NCBI RefSeq assembly: GCF_016583745.1
Contig: NZ_NRRQ01000022.1
Location: 1-48,559 of the forward strand
From: Chromatium okenii
GTDB lineage: Bacteria > Pseudomonadota > Gammaproteobacteria > Chromatiales > Chromatiaceae
DNA length: 48,559 bases
Direction: 5' to 3'
Each line of letters opens with the position of its first letter. The first letter of the stretch is position 1. A model generated the notes under the pieces. It saw nothing but the letters and a program-made list of their open reading frames with translations. It did no database searches and was not told where the DNA came from. Position numbers and translations under genes: made by a program. Positions 17,708-26,255 of the stretch are shown piece by piece.

Positions 17708-20035
17708 TTATTGTGCAGCGGGATTTGACGACGGCGCTGGCGTTTCCGCCACTGCTTCACGATAACCGCATTCTTTTTGTGGACAGACTTTGACTGCGCC
17801 GCGCACCTTCGTCACCTTGAGCGTCAACACGCCCCACCCGCACTGCGGGCACGGTTCGGCGATTGGCTCATCCCACAACGCATAATCACAAGTCGGATAA
17901 GTCGAGCAGGAATAAAACAATTTGCCGCGCCGTGATTTTTTCTTTTGCAGCGTACCGGTATGACATTGCGGACAGGTGATGCCGGTATCTTCAGGTTTTT
18001 CCAACGGTTCAATATGTGTGCAAGTCGGATAAGTGCTACAGCCAATAAATTTGCCATAACGTCCGCGCTTGATTTCCAATTGCGATCCGCATTGCGGACA
18101 CGCCCGTCCTTCCACGATTTCCGGCGCAGTGGCGGCATTGGTATCGGCATTGAGATCGCGGGTGTAATTGCAATCGGGATAATTGGTGCAGCCAATAAAA
18201 CGCCCATTGCGTCCCAGTCGAATAGATAACGCGCCGCCACATTTCGGGCACAACTCATCAATTTTTTCTTGCGTCACATCGCTGCGTTTTACATGCGCTT
18301 GCGTGTAATCGACCAAACTCTTAAACGGTTTCCAAAAATGATCCAGCAACGGAATCCAATCTTCTTCGCCCCGCGATACCGCATCCAATTCATCTTCTAA
18401 TCGTGCCGTGAAATCATAATCAACATACGCAGTAAAATACTCAGTTAAAAAACGATTGACCACGCGCCCGACATCAGTCGGCGCAAAACGTTTTTTATCC
18501 AGCGTGACGTATTCACGATCTTGCAATGTCGAAATAATCGAAGCGTAAGTAGACGGACGCCCAATGCCGAATTCTTCCAGCGCCTTGACCAGCGATGCTT
18601 CGGAATAACGCGGCGGCGGCTCGGTGAAATGCTGCTCGGCGCGCAGCGCCAGCAACGTCACCTGCTCGCCGACCTGCATCTCCGGCAGCATCCGCTCCTC
18701 ATCATCATCGGCGCTGCTGGCGTCATCGCGCCCTTCCAAATACACGCGCATAAAGCCCGGCGCAGCAATTACCGCACCGGTCGCTCGCAACAGATGATCG
18801 GAATCACCGGCGCTGAAATCTACTGCGACTTGGTTAATTAACGCGTGTGCCATTTGACACGCCAGCGTTCGTTTCCAAATCAATTCGTATAACCGCAATT
18901 GATCGCTACTGAGCGCCGTTTGGAGTTGCGCCGGCTCGCGCTGAATTGACGTGGGACGAATTGCTTCATGCGCTTCCTGCGCATTTTTGGCTTTCGTTTT
19001 GAATAAGCGCGGCTGCTCCGGCACCTCCGCAGCATCGTATCGCTGGGCGATATACGCCCGAATTTCTTCCAGCGCCTCCTGCGCCAAATTCACCGAATCG
19101 GTGCGCATGTAGGTAATCAGCCCCACCGCCTCGCCGTCCACATCAACGCCTTCATACAACTGCTGCGCCACGCGCATCGTGCGCTGGGCGGTAAAACCGA
19201 GCTTGCGAGCGGCTTCCTGCTGCAAAGTGGAAGTAATAAACGGCGGCGCGGGATGACGTTTGCGCTGTTTGCGTTCGACCTGAATCACCAGCAACGTGCC
19301 GCCAGCCGCCTGTTCCAGCTCCTGCCGCACCTCCGCTGCTCGCGTCTCATCACTGATGCTGAACTGCTCCAACTTATTGCCCGCAAAATGCGTCAGCTTG
19401 GCGGTAAATGGCTTGGTCTCTTTCGCAGCATCAGCCTCCAGCGTCCAGTATTCCTGTTGGACAAAGGCTTCGATCTCATTTTCACGTTCACAAATCAGCC
19501 GCAGCGCCGGGCTTTGCACCCGTCCGGCCGATAGCCCGCGCCGAATTTTGCGCCACAGCAACGGCGATAAATTAAAACCGACCAGATAATCCAACGCTCG
19601 CCGCGCCTGCTGTGCATTCACCAAGTCATACGACAGCTCTCGCGGATTGGCGACCGCTTCCTGCACTGCGCGTTTGGTGATTTCGTGAAACACGATGCGA
19701 TGCACCGGACGTTCACCGATCTGGCGGCGATCTTTTAATAATTCGTAAAGATGCCACGAAATCGCTTCGCCTTCCCGATCCGGGTCAGTCGCTAAATACA
19801 GCGCACTGGCTTCTTTCAGTTTTTTAGAAATGGCTTGAACGTGCTTTTCATTCCGTTCGATGAGTTGATATTTCATCGCAAAGCCATTGTCGGGATCGAC
19901 TGCGCCCTCTTTTGGCACCAGATCGCGCACATGTCCGTAAGAGGCAATCACCTCAAACTCAGCGCCGAGATACTTTTTAATGGTTTTCGCCTTGGCGGGC
20001 GATTCGACGATCACGAGATTCATGGCATTTTTCAT
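17708..20035 (-). CDS. topA: DNA topoisomerase I
   Basis: A 775-residue type IA topoisomerase that relaxes negative supercoils. The TOPRIM domain is at the N-terminus (VIVESPAKAKTIKKYLG, then DPDREGEAISWHL). The active-site tyrosine lies in GLITYMRTDSVNL near residue 315. The C-terminal third has four zinc-ribbon modules, three starting CPKCGG, CPQCGS or CPQCHT and a last diverged one ending CPQKEC, as in E. coli TopA. A second in-frame ATG at 20023 is an alternative start. It is followed on the same strand by no gene and preceded by smg after about 33 bases, the common topA-smg-dprA order. Confidence 0.97.
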   Translation of the reverse strand: MKNAMNLVIVESPAKAKTIKKYLGAEFEVIASYGHVRDLVPKEGAVDPDNGFAMKYQLIERNEKHVQAISKKLKEASALYLATDPDREGEAISWHLYELLKDRRQIGERPVHRIVFHEITKRAVQEAVANPRELSYDLVNAQQARRALDYLVGFNLSPLLWRKIRRGLSAGRVQSPALRLICERENEIEAFVQQEYWTLEADAAKETKPFTAKLTHFAGNKLEQFSISDETRAAEVRQELEQAAGGTLLVIQVERKQRKRHPAPPFITSTLQQEAARKLGFTAQRTMRVAQQLYEGVDVDGEAVGLITYMRTDSVNLAQEALEEIRAYIAQRYDAAEVPEQPRLFKTKAKNAQEAHEAIRPTSIQREPAQLQTALSSDQLRLYELIWKRTLACQMAHALINQVAVDFSAGDSDHLLRATGAVIAAPGFMRVYLEGRDDASSADDDEERMLPEMQVGEQVTLLALRAEQHFTEPPPRYSEASLVKALEEFGIGRPSTYASIISTLQDREYVTLDKKRFAPTDVGRVVNRFLTEYFTAYVDYDFTARLEDELDAVSRGEEDWIPLLDHFWKPFKSLVDYTQAHVKRSDVTQEKIDELCPKCGGALSIRLGRNGRFIGCTNYPDCNYTRDLNADTNAATAPEIVEGRACPQCGSQLEIKRGRYGKFIGCSTYPTCTHIEPLEKPEDTGITCPQCHTGTLQKKKSRRGKLFYSCSTYPTCDYALWDEPIAEPCPQCGWGVLTLKVTKVRGAVKVCPQKECGYREAVAETPAPSSNPAAQ

Positions 20036-20068
20036 TCAGAAAAGGGGCGGAAAAGCACAGCAGAACGT

Positions 20069-20551
20069 TTAATGCAAATAAGCGGCTTCGTCGTTGTAAA
20101 GCATTCCCTCCATTTGAGAAAACGCATCTTCTCGACCGGGACGATTCATCAACACCAATAACACCACCCATTTCACTTCGTCCACTGTCACCAAGGGATG
20201 ATCAATTGCCAGCAAGCGGTCAATCGCTAATTCACGGCTGGCGGGATCGAGAATCGCGTTTTGCTCCAAAAACAGCAAAAAACCCCGTGCATCGACATCG
20301 AGCTTGGCGCATTCGTCGCTGGTGTAAATCCGCAGCGAGCCAGCAGCGCGGTCGTGCGATTGCGGCGCCTCCACGCCGAGCGCCAGCTCATCAAGCCAAT
20401 GCAGCGCCTTGTCGATCTCTCGTTTACCAAATCCCACCTGCGCCAGCTCCGCCTCCAATTCACCCTGATCGACGGGGGGTTGGCTGTCGCCGTCCATGTA
20501 ATTCTCATACAGGTAGATCAAGACATCGACCATATTCATTTCCAGTTCCAT
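20069..20551 (-). CDS. smg: Smg family protein (DUF494)
   Basis: A small acidic protein of about 160 residues with the family hallmark VDVLIYLYENYMD near the start and a helical C-terminal half (VDEVKWVVLLVLMNRPG). The function of Smg is not firmly established. The frame is open back to a GTG at 20620, but family members begin just before the VDVL segment, so ATG 20551, 20539 or 20533 are the realistic starts; I use the longest. It lies between dprA and topA, its usual place. Confidence 0.93.
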   Translation of the reverse strand: MELEMNMVDVLIYLYENYMDGDSQPPVDQGELEAELAQVGFGKREIDKALHWLDELALGVEAPQSHDRAAGSLRIYTSDECAKLDVDARGFLLFLEQNAILDPASRELAIDRLLAIDHPLVTVDEVKWVVLLVLMNRPGREDAFSQMEGMLYNDEAAYLH

Positions 20552-20625
20552 TTCGCCCACCAACCACGCTACAGCGGCATTCTTGCGCCGCGCTTGCAAC
20601 CAATATCGCGCTTCAATCACCGGAG

Positions 20626-21759
20626 CTAACGCCCGCGAATGCGACTGTAACGACCGCCTGCTTCAGATGATACATGACCGCTCAATTCTAAAACCAACAA
20701 GATCGCCGACACCTGTTGCGCGGAAAAACCGCTGCGTTCAATCACTTCGTCAGGAGCAACGGGATCAAATCCCATCGCTTTTAACACCGCCCGCGACTCC
20801 GCATCCATGCCTGCCAAGTTGTCTGCTGCCACCTCAGCCGGCGCGTCAACTGTCGCAGTGGTCGCCAACGCCAGCCGCAGTTGCGGCGCAAGTTCGGCGA
20901 GGATGTCAGCGGCGGATTCCACCAATTTTGCCCCGTCGCGCAGCAGCGCGTGGCAGCCTCGCGCCAGCGGATTGCGAATTGAGCCGGGCACAGCGAACAC
21001 CTCGCGCCCCTGTTCTGACGCAGTGCGGGCGGTAATCAGCGAGCCGCTTTTGAGCGCCGCCTCCGTCACCAACACGCCCAAACTCAAGCCACTGATTAAC
21101 CGATTGCGGCGCGGAAAGTTCTGCGCCAGCGGCTCTGAGCCGGGCGGAAATTCGCTGACCAGTGCGCCGTTGTCGGCGATGCGCCGGGCTAAGGGGCGAT
21201 GCGCAGCGGGATACACGCGATCCAAGCCGGTGCCGAACACGGCGATGGTGCGGCCGCTTTCCAATGCGCCGAGATGCGCCGCGCCGTCGATGCCCTGCGC
21301 CAGCCCGCTGGTGATGGTCAAGCCGTAGCCGGTGAGATGACGGGCGAATTCTTGGGTGATTTCAATGCCGCTCGGCGTGGGATTGCGGCTGCCGACGATG
21401 GCGATTTGTGGCTCGGCTAACAGCCGCACGTCACCGCGCACATACAGCACCGGCGGCGCGTCGTGAATGTCAGCGAGCTGCGGCGGATAACGGGGATCGG
21501 TCAGCGTGAGCAGATGGGTGTTGGGCTGGCACAACCACTGCTGCACGCTCGGCAGCAGCGCGGGTTGCGGATTTTTGATGGCGGCGATGCTGGCGGCTTT
21601 GAGACCAACGGCGGCGAGTTGCGCGATGGATGCGCCCTGAATCACGGTGGGGCTGCCGAAATGCTCCAGCAATTTGGCGACAGTGCGGGCACCAACGCCG
21701 GGCGCTTCCACCAGCGCCAGCCACGCCGCCAGCGTGTCGTCATCACAAAGAAGTGACAT
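20626..21759 (-). CDS. dprA: DNA processing protein DprA
   Basis: A 377-residue DprA that should load RecA on incoming single-stranded DNA during natural transformation. An N-terminal helix-hairpin-helix-like domain (GVGARTVAKLLEHFG) precedes the Rossmann-fold core with IAIVGSRNPTPSG, GLAQGIDGAAH, FGTGLDRVYP and the FPRRNRLISGLS motif. The C-terminal winged-helix (DLA/WH) domain is present and ends in ELSGHVSSEAGGRYSRI. ATG 21759 is well supported. It is followed by smg and preceded by the secreted protein gene after about 9 bases. Confidence 0.97.
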   Translation of the reverse strand: MSLLCDDDTLAAWLALVEAPGVGARTVAKLLEHFGSPTVIQGASIAQLAAVGLKAASIAAIKNPQPALLPSVQQWLCQPNTHLLTLTDPRYPPQLADIHDAPPVLYVRGDVRLLAEPQIAIVGSRNPTPSGIEITQEFARHLTGYGLTITSGLAQGIDGAAHLGALESGRTIAVFGTGLDRVYPAAHRPLARRIADNGALVSEFPPGSEPLAQNFPRRNRLISGLSLGVLVTEAALKSGSLITARTASEQGREVFAVPGSIRNPLARGCHALLRDGAKLVESAADILAELAPQLRLALATTATVDAPAEVAADNLAGMDAESRAVLKAMGFDPVAPDEVIERSGFSAQQVSAILLVLELSGHVSSEAGGRYSRIRGR

Positions 21760-21768
21760 GCGCGGCGC

Positions 21769-22704
21769 TTACTGCGCGGCGGGCGCGATGTGAGCGCCGA
21801 CTTGGAAAGCGCGTTCGGCATCCAGCACCAGCGCAAAACTCACGCGCTTGAAGGTGCGAAAAACCATCAACGTGGCGGCGTGTTCCAGCGGGCGGGTGAA
21901 TTCGGTGTGATCGCGTTCAAAGACGGCATGAAGTGGAAATTGGTCATCTTTCCAACCCTGTCGCGTCATGTCGCGCCCGTACCAAAACTCAGTGGTGGCG
22001 GGACTTTCGCTGCGCCAATCGGTATCGGTGCTGCCGTCGCGCACCTGATCGTGGGCGCTGTCGCCGCCGATGAACGCCTCAAAAATGTGTCCGGGGATGA
22101 TGCGCTCGCGGCTGCCGCGATTGATGACCACGACATCAAATTGCCCAATTTGGGTGACGCCGTTGAGCACGGAGAGGATGCGCCCTTTGGTGTGCGCTGG
22201 CGCGGGGGTGCGATAAAAATCTACCAGCGGTTTGGCGTCCGGGGCGGGCAACACGCGATCACCAATCGCCACTTCGCGCTCGGCGTGGAGGATGTGCAGC
22301 TTGGCGGGATCGCCGTTGCGTTCCAGCACGGCGTTGGCGATCACCTGCGCTTCATAACCGAGAATCTCGCCGCTGTCGGGATCGCGCAGCGCCGCACCGG
22401 GGCGGAGGATGTGGAAATTGAGCGCCTTGCCAGCGGTGAGTTGGCGCACATAAACGGCATCGTGAATGCCAACGGCGAGGTGTTCATCGGGAAAACCGAC
22501 GACGTAAGCGGCGTGTTGCAGCGTGTCGGTGTCAGTGATGAGCGGTTTGGTGAGAAACGGCGCAATGGCGTTGATGCCGACGGTGGAAATGGTTTCAGTC
22601 AGCGGGGTGATGCGGACTTGCGGGCTGAGTTTGACGGTGTCGATGGCGGCAGCGGGCGCAGTCACGGTCAGCACGAGCGTGATCACGAGGAAACGACGAA
22701 GCAT
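21769..22704 (-). CDS. Secreted protein of the dprA-linked LysM family, LysM domain missing
   Basis: A 311-residue exported protein. From ATG 22704 it has a clear signal peptide (MLRRFLVITLVLTVTAPAAA). Immediately after it comes TVKLSPQVRITPL, which in relatives at this locus follows an N-terminal LysM peptidoglycan-binding domain. The LysM motif, including the usual GDTLWDIS-like segment, is absent here, while the rest of the family domain is intact. Relatives are thought to bind cell wall, so this one would need another anchor. The frame is open back to 22791, but those 29 residues precede the signal peptide. It is divergent from def, with a 129-base gap holding no strong promoter that I could identify. 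Confidence 0.8.
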   Translation of the reverse strand: MLRRFLVITLVLTVTAPAAAIDTVKLSPQVRITPLTETISTVGINAIAPFLTKPLITDTDTLQHAAYVVGFPDEHLAVGIHDAVYVRQLTAGKALNFHILRPGAALRDPDSGEILGYEAQVIANAVLERNGDPAKLHILHAEREVAIGDRVLPAPDAKPLVDFYRTPAPAHTKGRILSVLNGVTQIGQFDVVVINRGSRERIIPGHIFEAFIGGDSAHDQVRDGSTDTDWRSESPATTEFWYGRDMTRQGWKDDQFPLHAVFERDHTEFTRPLEHAATLMVFRTFKRVSFALVLDAERAFQVGAHIAPAAQ

Positions 22705-22833
22705 GGCGCGAGACCCTCGGCGCGGGTCGAAACGGGATATTGCCGCCCCGACGGTGGTATTCTGGTGTGGAGAATTGATAGTAACGTCCAAACTTTATCC
22801 CTTCCACCTGTCTACTTTTGAACTCCCACCACG

Positions 22834-23367
22834 ATGTCACAGCTCCCGATTTTGACCTTTCCCGATCCGCGATTGCGCCAAAAAGCGCGTCCCGTTCAAC
22901 GCGTTGATGCTGCGATCATGCGCCTGGTTGACGATATGTTGGAGACGATGTACGCCGCGCCCGGTATTGGGCTGGCGGCCATCCAAGTCAACGTGCCGCT
23001 GCAAGTGGTGGTGATGGATGTCTCTGAACAGCACGACAGCCCGTTGTGTTTGATTAACCCGCAGGTGCTGGCGCTGGAAGGCACGGAACAGCGTGAGGAA
23101 GGCTGTTTATCGGTGCCGGGGTTTTATGAAAAAGTCACTCGTGCCGAGCGGATCACGGTGCAGGCGCTGGATCGCCTCGGCGCTGCGTTCACGCTGGAGA
23201 CGGATGGGCTGTTAGCGGTGTGCATTCAGCACGAGCTAGATCATCTCAACGGGAAGCTGTTTGTCGATCACATTTCGATGCTCAAGCGCCAGCGCATCCG
23301 CGCCAAGTTGGAGCGCGATCAGCGCAACGGCGCAGCAACGAGCAGCAAACGCGGCGAGGCGCTGTGA
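22834..23367 (+). CDS. def: Peptide deformylase
   Basis: A 177-residue metalloenzyme that removes the formyl group from nascent N-terminal methionine. All three family motifs are intact: GIGLAAIQ (44-51), EGCLSVPG with metal ligand C91, and QHELDHL with two metal-binding histidines and the catalytic glutamate. ATG 22834 gives a standard N-terminus ([16 protein letters not shown]). Its last base is shared with the fmt start (TGATG), so def and fmt are translationally coupled. Confidence 0.97.
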   Translation: MSQLPILTFPDPRLRQKARPVQRVDAAIMRLVDDMLETMYAAPGIGLAAIQVNVPLQVVVMDVSEQHDSPLCLINPQVLALEGTEQREEGCLSVPGFYEKVTRAERITVQALDRLGAAFTLETDGLLAVCIQHELDHLNGKLFVDHISMLKRQRIRAKLERDQRNGAATSSKRGEAL

Positions 23368-24332
23368 TGACAGCGGCGCTCGCTGGTCAGCGGATCATTT
23401 TTGCGGGGACGCCGGAGTTTGCGGTGCCGAGTCTGACGGCGTTGCTTGACGCTGGTGTGCAGGTGATCGCGGTTTACACGCAGCCAGATCGCCCCGCCGG
23501 ACGCGGGCAAAAGTTGCAGTTAAGTCCGATCAAACAGTTGGCGCTGGCACACGCGCTGCCGGTATTCCAGCCGGAGAGTTTGAAAAAAGATGCGGCGGCG
23601 GTCGCGGCGCTGCGCGAGTTGAACGCGGATGTGATGATCGTGGTGGCGTATGGCTTGCTGCTGCCGCAAACGGTGTTGGATGCGCCGCGAGTGGGCTGCG
23701 TCAATGTTCACGCTTCATTGCTCCCCCGCTGGCGCGGCGCAGCGCCGATTCAACGGGCGGTGTTGGCGGGTGATGCGGAGAGCGGCGTGTGCATTATGAA
23801 AATGGAGGCGGGTTTGGATACGGGGCCGGTTTATCACCGTGTCACCACGCAGTTGGCAGCCGACGAAACCGGCGGCAGTCTGCATGATCGGCTGGCGGTG
23901 CTGGGCGCGGAGGCATTGTTGACGGCGCTGCCGAGCGTGATTGACGGAACGCTGGTGCCGGAGCCGCAGGTGGAGGCGCAAGTGACTTATGCGCACAAGC
24001 TGACCAAGGAGGAGGCGCGGATTGATTGGACGCAGGCGACCGCGCACATCGACCGCCAGATTCGGGCGTTTAATCCTTGGCCGGTGGCGCATACCAATTT
24101 GGAGGATGCGGTGCTGCGGGTGTGGGGGTCAGAAGTTGGTGGTGATGACAACCGACAACTGACAACTGTTGAACCGCCCGGCACCGTTCTCTCCGCTGAT
24201 AAAACCGGCATTGCTGTCGTCACCGGCGACGGCGTGTTGCGCATCACTCGTCTGCAACCGCCCGGCAAAAAACCCATGACCGCTGCCGACTATCTCAACG
24301 CCCGTCAACTGGACGGAGTTCGGTTTGGTTGA
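23367..24332 (+). CDS. fmt: Methionyl-tRNA formyltransferase
   Basis: A 321-residue enzyme that formylates initiator Met-tRNA using 10-formyltetrahydrofolate. Conserved parts are IIFAGTPEFAVPSL, the catalytic VNVHASLLPRWRGAAPIQ segment and GLDTGPVYHR. ATG 23367 overlaps the def stop by one base; codons upstream in this frame belong to def. In the C-terminal domain, about residues 254-269, there is extra sequence (VGGDDNRQLTTVEP) encoded by a copy of the dispersed GACAACTGACAACTG repeat. The reading frame stays open, and flanking family sequence resumes with PGTVLSADKTGI. rsmB starts inside its last codons. Confidence 0.97.
   Translation: MTAALAGQRIIFAGTPEFAVPSLTALLDAGVQVIAVYTQPDRPAGRGQKLQLSPIKQLALAHALPVFQPESLKKDAAAVAALRELNADVMIVVAYGLLLPQTVLDAPRVGCVNVHASLLPRWRGAAPIQRAVLAGDAESGVCIMKMEAGLDTGPVYHRVTTQLAADETGGSLHDRLAVLGAEALLTALPSVIDGTLVPEPQVEAQVTYAHKLTKEEARIDWTQATAHIDRQIRAFNPWPVAHTNLEDAVLRVWGSEVGGDDNRQLTTVEPPGTVLSADKTGIAVVTGDGVLRITRLQPPGKKPMTAADYLNARQLDGVRFG
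24144..24170. repeat. Dispersed-element fragment inside fmt
   Basis: The bases around 24147-24168 carry gacaac-cgacaactgacaactg, the same heptad-like motif found at the ends of the intergenic copies at 17530-17700 and 38416-38482. It lies inside the coding frame of fmt and encodes residues that look additional to the family. Confidence 0.65.
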
Positions 24333-25668
24333 GCCAGCCCACGCCTCGCATCAGCCCTTAGCGGGCGCAGTGGCTCGCCTCGCTGCCGCACAAGCAGTGT
24401 TTCGCGTCCGCACGCAAAAGCAATCATTGACGCGCATCCTTGCCCGTCCGCATCCGCAAGTCAGCGCCAGCGAGCAAGCGTTGGTGCAGGAAATGGTTTA
24501 TGGCACCGTGCGGCTGTTGCCGCGACTGGAGGCGCTGCTCAAGCAACTGGTGCAACGCCCGCTCAAACCGTCCGATCACGATGTGGAGGCGCTGATTTTG
24601 GTCGGGCTGTATCAACTGCTCGCCATGAATATCCCGCCTCATGCCGCCGTCTCCGTCACGGTAGAAGCCAGCCGTTTATTGGGCAAACCGGCGCTGTCCG
24701 CACTGGTCAACGCGCTGCTGCGGCGCTTTTTGCGCGAACGCGAGGCGCTGTTGGCTGCGATTGCCGATGAGCCAGCGGCGCGATGGTTATTTCCGAGCTG
24801 GCTGCTGGCGCGGCTACAAACTGATTGGCCAACGGCTTGGGAACAGATCGTTGATGCCAGCAATGCGCGACCGCCGCTGGCGCTGCGCGTCAATCGCACC
24901 CGCATCAGCGCGGCGGCGTATCTCGATCAACTCGCTGCTGCTGAGATTGCCGCCACGCCAATTGTCGGCTGCGAGAGCGGAATCCTGCTGGCGCAGCCGC
25001 GCCCAACGCGTGAACTGCCGGGCTTTGCCGCTGGGCTGGTGTCGGTGCAAGACAGCGGGGCGCAGCTCGCGGCACAGTGGCTGGATGCCCAGCCCGGTCA
25101 GCGCGTGTTGGATGCCTGCGCTGCACCCGGTGGCAAGACGGCGGCGATTTTGGAACGCGCCAGCACCGCGCTGGAGATGATCGCCATTGACAATGATCCC
25201 GCTCGCCTCGCCACCGTCACGACCACGCTGGAGCGGCTCGGCTTGACTGCGCAAGTAATGATTGGCGATGCGGCAGCGCCCAGCGGGGCGTGGAGTCAAG
25301 GGCAATTTGCGCGGATTTTGTTGGATGTGCCTTGCTCGGGCACGGGTGTGATTCGCCGTCATCCCGACATCAAATGGCTGCGCCGTGAGCGGGATATTCC
25401 GGCGTTGGCGGCGACGCAGGCGCAGATGTTGGATGCGATTTGGCCGCTGCTCGCGCCGGGCGGACGCTTGCTGTATGCGACCTGTTCGCTGCTGGCGGCT
25501 GAAAATCATCAGCAAATCGCCGCTTTTCTCGCTCGCCAAACGACGGCGCGAGAGCTGGCGCTGCCCACGACTGCCGGGGTGCCATGCCCACACGGACGGC
25601 AATGGTTGCCAAGCAACGGCGGCAGCGATGGCTTTTATTACGCCTTGTTGGAGCGCGTGGTGCCATGA
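24325..25668 (+). CDS. rsmB: 16S rRNA (cytosine-967 C5)-methyltransferase RsmB
   Basis: A 447-residue enzyme that methylates C967 of 16S rRNA. An N-terminal NusB-like helical domain (about residues 12-150) precedes the SAM-binding domain with VLDACAAPGGKTAAILE, LDVPCSGTGVIRRHPDIKW and LLYATCSL, the latter two containing the catalytic-site cysteines. The best start is TTG 24325, overlapping the end of fmt by 8 bases; no in-frame ATG precedes the conserved domain. Its stop overlaps the next gene by 4 bases (ATGA), so the chain def-fmt-rsmB-DUF4390 is one operon. Confidence 0.96.
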   Translation: MVEPAHASHQPLAGAVARLAAAQAVFRVRTQKQSLTRILARPHPQVSASEQALVQEMVYGTVRLLPRLEALLKQLVQRPLKPSDHDVEALILVGLYQLLAMNIPPHAAVSVTVEASRLLGKPALSALVNALLRRFLREREALLAAIADEPAARWLFPSWLLARLQTDWPTAWEQIVDASNARPPLALRVNRTRISAAAYLDQLAAAEIAATPIVGCESGILLAQPRPTRELPGFAAGLVSVQDSGAQLAAQWLDAQPGQRVLDACAAPGGKTAAILERASTALEMIAIDNDPARLATVTTTLERLGLTAQVMIGDAAAPSGAWSQGQFARILLDVPCSGTGVIRRHPDIKWLRRERDIPALAATQAQMLDAIWPLLAPGGRLLYATCSLLAAENHQQIAAFLARQTTARELALPTTAGVPCPHGRQWLPSNGGSDGFYYALLERVVP

Positions 25669-26255
25669 CGCGCCAGCACTGGTTGGAACGGCGCGGGGCG
25701 CTGGCGCTGAGTGTGATTTTGACGCTGCTGGCGTCGAGTGTGGCGTGGGCACCCGCTCGCGCCAGCGATGATTTCACCATTCACCCGCCGCAGCTTCAGC
25801 TCGAAGACGAGGTTTACGTTCTCAATAGCGCGATTGATGTTCATCTCAGCCCGGCGGCGTTGGAGGCACTTGAGCACGGCGTGCCGCTGACGATTGTGGT
25901 GCAGATTCAGGTACGGCGGGCGAAGGCGTGGCTGTGGGAAAACGGCTTATTAGATCAGCAGTTACGTTCAGTGATTCGCTACAAACCGCTGTCGGATGGT
26001 TATGAGGTCTATCGCTTGCCCGGACATCGTGGGCGCAGTTTCGTCACGCAGGACGCGGCGCTGCGGGCGCTGGGGGAAATCAGCAACTTTCGGCTGCTGC
26101 ACCGCGAGAAATTAAACCCCGATGACGAGTACGAGGTGCAGCTCAAAGTCTTTTTAGATATTGAAGAATTGCCGCTGCCGCTGCGTCCGCTGGCGTATCT
26201 CAAACCGGCATGGCAACTCTCCAGCGGCTGGCAGTCGTGGCCGTTACGCCCTTGA
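25665..26255 (+). CDS. DUF4390 exported protein
   Basis: A 196-residue protein of unknown function with an N-terminal hydrophobic signal (LALSVILTLLASSVAWAPARA). The body matches the DUF4390 family recurrently found between rsmB and ntrY: an early VLNSAIDVHLSPAALEAL segment and a late PLRPLAYLKPAWQLSSGW ending. ATG 25665 overlaps the rsmB stop (ATGA). The end overlaps the proposed ntrY start by 46 bases. Location and signal suggest an envelope role linked to NtrY sensing, but this is inference. Confidence 0.88.
   Translation: MTRQHWLERRGALALSVILTLLASSVAWAPARASDDFTIHPPQLQLEDEVYVLNSAIDVHLSPAALEALEHGVPLTIVVQIQVRRAKAWLWENGLLDQQLRSVIRYKPLSDGYEVYRLPGHRGRSFVTQDAALRALGEISNFRLLHREKLNPDDEYEVQLKVFLDIEELPLPLRPLAYLKPAWQLSSGWQSWPLRP

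Noticed and set aside
21790-22821. 343-codon plus-strand frame opposite the secreted protein gene
   Set aside because: Gly/Val/Asp-rich antisense artefact of GC-rich coding DNA; the minus-strand gene has a signal peptide and a family match.
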